Shown here one piece after another: positions 6,012-8,487 of a stretch of DNA of 8,487 bases. The position numbers and the translations under genes are program-made. Origin of the DNA: Nitrospirae bacterium GWC2_57_9 (lineage in GTDB: Bacteria > Nitrospirota > UBA9217); assembly GCA_001805085.1 (NCBI GenBank), contig MHEA01000141.1:17567-26053 (forward strand), given 5' to 3'. Each line of letters starts with the position of its first letter. Position 1 is the first letter of the stretch. The notes under the pieces were generated by a model, which did no database searches, was not told the origin of the DNA, and saw only the letters and a list, made by a program, of their open reading frames with translations.

Positions 6012-6124
6012 TTCTTTAATGTTTTTTTTAATTTTGATTCCCTAATCTAAGATTAGTGTCTCTGTAACGTATCGTCAATAAAAAAATACCTGCAAAACGA
6101 ATTTCCTTAATTCTTCCATAATTG
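6012..6124 (+). promoter_or_regulatory. Four TTCYHTAAT words, candidate BaeR half-sites
   Basis: TTCTTTAAT (6012), TTCCCTAAT (6038), TTCCTTAAT (6103) and TTCCATAAT (6114) all lie on the plus strand between baeS and spy. The last two form a tandem 11-bp repeat, TTCCTTAATTC / TTCCATAATTG, 9 of 11 identical. An 11-bp period is characteristic of PhoB/OmpR-family DNA sites. CCATAATTG (6116-6124) also matches the core of the E. coli BaeR box as I recall it, TTTTTCTCCATDATTGGC; aligned ungapped, 12 of 18 positions agree. Confidence 0.6.
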
Positions 6125-6146
6125 AGCCATATTCGTCGGTTATTGT
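6114..6146 (+). promoter_or_regulatory. Candidate activator-dependent promoter of the spy-like gene
   Basis: A -10-like TATTGT (6141-6146) lies 16 bases after the second BaeR-like half-site (6114-6124), which occupies the -35 position. No good -35 is present, as expected if a bound regulator replaces it. The transcript would start near 6153. Inference from layout. Confidence 0.4.
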
Positions 6147-6163
6147 GTAATCATGAAAACGCA

Positions 6164-6179
6164 GTCCGGAATGCCGGAC
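6164..6179 (+). promoter_or_regulatory. Leader hairpin before the spy-like gene
   Basis: GTCCGG-AATG-CCGGAC, a perfect 6-bp stem with a 4-base loop, ends 8 bases before the ribosome binding site. It could protect the mRNA 5' end or tune translation, or be a small DNA palindrome bound by a regulator. Confidence 0.4.
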
Positions 6180-6200
6180 ATTAACGAAAGGAGAGAAACA

Positions 6201-6668
6201 ATGAAAAGAAGGATCATGATGAGTCTTGTTGTGGTAGTGATGCTGGTCGGCAGTGCGTATTTAGCCGCAGCAGCGGGAGGCCCCGGGTTCCACGGAAAAG
6301 GAGGTGGGCCTGGCATGCGAATGGAGCGGATGGCTGAAGTGCTCGATCTGACGGATACACAGAAAGAAAAGGTCAGCGCTATTCTAAAGGCAGAGCAGGA
6401 GAAGACCGCGCCGCTTCGGCAGCAGCTTGCTGAGAACCGGGAGAAGATGATGCAAACCACTCTGTCCGAGAAGTTTGACGAGGCAGCGGTCAGGGCCATT
6501 GCAACGAAACAGGCCCAGATAAAGACCGAGATGATGGTCTCCCATGCGCGAGCCAAAAGCGAGATCCATGCCCTGCTCACTCCTGAACAGCGCACCCTCG
6601 CCCAGAAGCTCGGGCCGATGATGGGACCCCGCCATGAACGTATGCAGCGATTCGGCGGTGATGAGTAG
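6201..6668 (+). CDS. Spy/CpxP-family periplasmic chaperone-like protein
   Basis: A 155-residue exported protein. A signal peptide (KRR, then hydrophobic 6-20, cleavage near AAAA at 22-25) leads to a Gly/His/Met-rich segment (26-44) and a long, charged, helical body. Two LTxxQ motifs, the hallmark of the Spy/CpxP family, lie at 50-54 (LTDTQ) and 126-130 (LTPEQ). E. coli Spy (161 residues) has the same layout and works as an ATP-independent periplasmic chaperone; His/Met-rich relatives also act in metal stress. The start at 6201 is preferred because AAAGGAG lies 7 bases upstream. An in-frame ATG at 6153 has no such site and would add 16 polar residues before the signal peptide. Divergent from baeSR, with BaeR-like sites upstream, so probably a BaeR target. 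Confidence 0.9.
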   Translation: MKRRIMMSLVVVVMLVGSAYLAAAAGGPGFHGKGGGPGMRMERMAEVLDLTDTQKEKVSAILKAEQEKTAPLRQQLAENREKMMQTTLSEKFDEAAVRAIATKQAQIKTEMMVSHARAKSEIHALLTPEQRTLAQKLGPMMGPRHERMQRFGGDE

Positions 6669-6693
6669 AACCGTCCGTACGCATCCATAACAA

Positions 6694-6737
6694 ACCGCCC
6701 CCGGCTGTCTTCATGCCGGAGGCGGTCTTTTCTATTT
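6694..6737 (+). terminator. Rho-independent terminator of the spy-like gene
   Basis: ACCGCCCCCGGC (6694-6705) pairs with GCCGGAGGCGGT (6715-6726) with one mismatch and a 9-base loop, followed by CTTTTCTATTT. Confidence 0.85.
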
Positions 6738-6836
6738 CACCTCCACTCAACAGATCTCTTGAATTGAAACAGAAACCGCTGCTAATTGAAGGTTGCCAAT
6801 TCGAAAAAACGAAAGTATGTCAGACAGCAGTCCTGA

Positions 6837-6981
6837 CCGTAAGATGATCCTTAGCTCTGTCAGAAAAGCTGGTGGACTTGACATGCATCAGCCAGGTCCG
6901 CCGGTATCTGGAGCCTGGTCCGATCGTACTGCTCTGCTCATCCCTGAACTGCGCACCCTCGTCAAGAAACTCCGGCCGATG
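6837..6981 (+). pseudogene. Decayed partial copy of a spy-like gene
   Basis: Bases 6931-6981 match the 3' part of the spy-like gene (6570-6620) in 43 of 51 positions without gaps, and the frame is kept: ALLIPELRTLVKKLRPM here against ALLTPEQRTLAQKLGPM. The LTxxQ motif has become LIxxL. Upstream similarity is weaker, for example DRKM against NREKM and VSGAWS against VSHARAKS, and about a dozen residues are missing. There is no signal peptide or second LTxxQ, and the frame has no convincing start or ribosome binding site (the open frame spans 6793-7014). Most likely a remnant of a duplicated or imported paralogue; the 5' limit is uncertain. Confidence 0.55.
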
Positions 6982-7030
6982 TCCTCATGCTTCCTGATGC
7001 CCTCTTTAATTTAAAAAATCACACCCTGCT

Positions 7031-7060
7031 TTGAGCAGGCATTTCGGATCGGATTATAAT
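7031..7060 (+). promoter_or_regulatory. Sigma70-type promoter of the methyltransferase gene
   Basis: TTGAGC (7031-7036), an 18-base spacer and a perfect TATAAT (7055-7060). The transcript would start near 7067, leaving only about 11 bases of leader with the ribosome binding site GAGG at 7068-7071. The -35 overlaps a small hairpin, CCTGCT-TTG-AGCAGG (7025-7039). Confidence 0.6.
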
Positions 7061-7077
7061 AATAGTAGAGGTCGCGA

Positions 7078-8262
7078 TTGAGAGACAAAGTAAAAAAACT
7101 CTTTTTGGCCGGCACCCTGGTCTACCTGCTCATAGGGCTTGAAATTCTCATCATGATAAGTCCCTTCGCGGCCTACTTTTATTCCGTCTACGGACCTTTT
7201 CTCGTGCTGGTCGATTCAGCGGCCTCAACGAGGTGGCTGGCAGAATTTTTTCTTCCCCATTTCGTCTTCGTGGACAACCTTTTCTTAAAAATCCTTGGCG
7301 CGCTCCAGCTAGCCACCTTTTTTTCGGGCATGTTCCTTTTCTTGTACGCTGCCATACCTCTCTACTACAGCAAATTCAGGAAGCAAGGCGTGCTCACCCG
7401 AGGAATTTATGAGCGGGTGAGACATCCGCAGTATCTCGGCCTGGGAATCGCTGGATTCGGTCTGCTGCTTTACTGGCCGAGATTCTTTATACTGATCACG
7501 TTCATCACCATGCTTTTCGTCTACTATCTTCTGGCTAAAAACGAGGAGCTCAGGATGACGAACAGTCAGCCCGAGACCTACGACGAGTATAAGAAGCGGG
7601 TGCCCATGTTTCTTCCCGGCAACATTGGGGGAAGACTCTTCAACCGTGTCTTCGGTCCGATCCGACCGAAAGGATTAGCTCTCGTTCTGCTCTACTGCGT
7701 TGTACTCTTCGCATCAGTCGGCACTGGCATGCTCCTTCGCAGTTATTCCGCCGGCGCAATCAACATAAATCCCGTAAACGGTCTGTCTACGATCTCTGTT
7801 TTACCGGAGACCGACTTTTCTGTTCCGGAACTGATGCGCTCCATAACGGCAAACCAGGAGATCGCGAAAAGAACCGCCTCGGGAGACGTGACCCTTGCCT
7901 ATGTCATGCCTTCTGATTTTTTTCTGATGGCACTCGTAACGGACCTGGAAAGATTTTATCCTCCCGATTTCGAGAGACCTGCGGGAGGGACCACGATAAA
8001 AAGATTCTTTAAAATATTCAGCACTTACACAAAAATGCAAATGGGGATCTACGCTGAACCCCACCCGCTCAAGCGGATAATCTTCGTTTCAGTGAAGGAC
8101 GCGGACGGACGGCTTCTGAACGGCAGGGACGTCTTCCGGATCGGCGCGAGGAGATATCCTGTATTCCACGTTGATCTGAATGCACAAAGCAGAGAAATCG
8201 TTTCAATACAAGACTTGAAGCACCGGCATAAGTGGGGAACCATGGCGATGCCGCTTTTTTAG
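7078..8262 (+). CDS. Membrane methyltransferase of ICMT/PEMT type with an extra C-terminal domain
   Basis: A 394-residue membrane protein starting at TTG (7078), with GAGG 6 bases upstream. Hydrophobic segments lie at about 9-31, 72-95, 118-133, 135-153 and 199-221. Residues 97-180 carry the signature of the isoprenylcysteine carboxyl methyltransferase/phospholipid methyltransferase superfamily: GIYERVRHPQYLG (RHP at 115-117), a helical hairpin, then KNEELRM and the Y-x2-Y-x2-R pattern ending PMFLPG. These enzymes use S-adenosylmethionine on lipid-linked or small hydrophobic substrates; the substrate here is unknown. Charge distribution puts the SAM-binding parts in the cytoplasm. Residues 222-394 form an additional, probably periplasmic, soluble domain I do not recognise. 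Usual superfamily members are about 150-250 residues, so the tail is notable. Confidence 0.8.
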   Translation: MRDKVKKLFLAGTLVYLLIGLEILIMISPFAAYFYSVYGPFLVLVDSAASTRWLAEFFLPHFVFVDNLFLKILGALQLATFFSGMFLFLYAAIPLYYSKFRKQGVLTRGIYERVRHPQYLGLGIAGFGLLLYWPRFFILITFITMLFVYYLLAKNEELRMTNSQPETYDEYKKRVPMFLPGNIGGRLFNRVFGPIRPKGLALVLLYCVVLFASVGTGMLLRSYSAGAININPVNGLSTISVLPETDFSVPELMRSITANQEIAKRTASGDVTLAYVMPSDFFLMALVTDLERFYPPDFERPAGGTTIKRFFKIFSTYTKMQMGIYAEPHPLKRIIFVSVKDADGRLLNGRDVFRIGARRYPVFHVDLNAQSREIVSIQDLKHRHKWGTMAMPLF

Positions 8263-8309
8263 CGATGAACGAACAGGGGGAACGGCTTAGTTGGCATGAG
8301 CCTCTTTCC

Positions 8310-8314
8310 GGAGG
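8310..8314 (+). promoter_or_regulatory. Strong ribosome binding site for the DUF3175 gene
   Basis: GGAGG, 6 bases before the ATG at 8321. It marks the true start of the truncated final gene. No separate promoter is evident in the 58 bases after the methyltransferase stop, so the two genes may be cotranscribed. Confidence 0.7.
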
Positions 8315-8320
8315 TGCATT

Positions 8321-8487
8321 ATGGCTGCATCACGAACAACTCAACAAAATCGCTGGTCTCGGCAGGTCACCGAGGAGAGTCATGCGCTCGATCTGGAGGC
8401 CGGCGTCTTTTCAAAACGAGACCCGCGGAACATTGCGCGATCATTGAAACGATCGGCAGAGCGAAGCACTCACAGAAAGAGCGATCC
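8321..8487 (+). CDS. DUF3175 family protein, 3' end cut by the window edge
   Basis: The frame is open from ATG at 8321 to the end of the window (55 complete codons). The sequence has NRWSRQVTEESHALDLEAGVF (positions 10-30), then DPRNIARSLKRSAERS and RKSDP. From memory, this matches the conserved N-terminal half of DUF3175 proteins, which are small, basic and of unknown function. The missing part should include the family's conserved C-terminal half, which I recall as containing MLTFYINRAGKNL. Codon pattern and ribosome binding site support a real gene. No function should be assigned. Confidence 0.8.
   Translation, partial: MAASRTTQQNRWSRQVTEESHALDLEAGVFSKRDPRNIARSLKRSAERSTHRKSD

Noticed and set aside
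6153..6200. Upstream ATG as the spy start
   Set aside because: It has no ribosome binding site, coincides with the predicted transcript start, and would place 16 polar residues before the signal peptide. The ATG at 6201 has AAAGGAG at good spacing.
6140..6688. Minus-strand open frame of 182 codons over the spy-like gene
   Set aside because: Low-complexity Ser/Cys/Ile-rich translation, antisense to a gene with a signal peptide and LTxxQ motifs.
7025..7039. Hairpin CCTGCT-TTG-AGCAGG as a terminator
   Set aside because: The stem is short, no T-run follows, and it overlaps the -35 of a convincing promoter.
8251..8262. T-run at the end of the methyltransferase as a terminator
   Set aside because: Six T follow only a 3-bp stem (GGC/GCC), too weak to call.
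8232..8447. Plus-strand open frame of 71 codons after the methyltransferase
   Set aside because: It overlaps the DUF3175 gene in another frame. The DUF3175 frame has the family motifs and the GGAGG site.

Overview
The window carries six full-length genes, one 3'-truncated gene and one decayed gene fragment. The host looks like an environmental, probably anaerobic or microaerobic Gram-negative bacterium. The signs are two inner-membrane sensor kinases with periplasmic domains, a signal-peptide-bearing Spy-type periplasmic protein, a periplasmic c-type haem motif in one kinase, and a rubrerythrin-like diiron protein. Desulfobacterota or Nitrospirota relatives fit best, but this is inference from gene content and intergenic repeat style, not a demonstrated assignment.

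Region 1 (1-3184) holds a kinase-first two-component operon on the minus strand, divergent from a ferritin-like gene. The kinase (733-2367) has a DUF3365/Tll0287-like periplasmic domain with a CxxCH haem c motif. Its OmpR-type regulator (81-758) starts at a TTG inside the kinase 3' end. The 276-bp divergent intergenic region has a good promoter for each side and nested inverted repeats between them. The ferritin-like gene (2644-3123) ends at a strong terminator. A redox, oxygen or NO stress module is a reasonable guess.

Region 2 (3185-3781) has no gene. It holds two tandem, TTAA-bounded repeat units. Each has a conserved left flank (54 bp, identical), a different palindromic core, and a conserved right flank (40 of 42 bp identical).

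Region 3 (3782-6737) is an envelope-stress module. The baeS-baeR operon lies on the minus strand, with a four-base GTGA overlap. A spy/cpxP-like chaperone gene diverges from it and ends at its own terminator. The intergenic region holds four TTCYHTAAT words on the same strand. Two form a perfect 11-bp-period tandem repeat placed as an OmpR-family activator site would be for spy, and one contains the core of the enterobacterial BaeR box. BaeS senses envelope damage, BaeR binds these sites, and Spy protects periplasmic proteins; the wiring is inferred.

Region 4 (6738-8487) holds a degenerate partial copy of the spy-like gene, then a membrane methyltransferase of the isoprenylcysteine carboxyl methyltransferase (ICMT)/PEMT type with an unrecognised extra C-terminal domain. 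Last is the first part of a DUF3175 gene that runs off the window.
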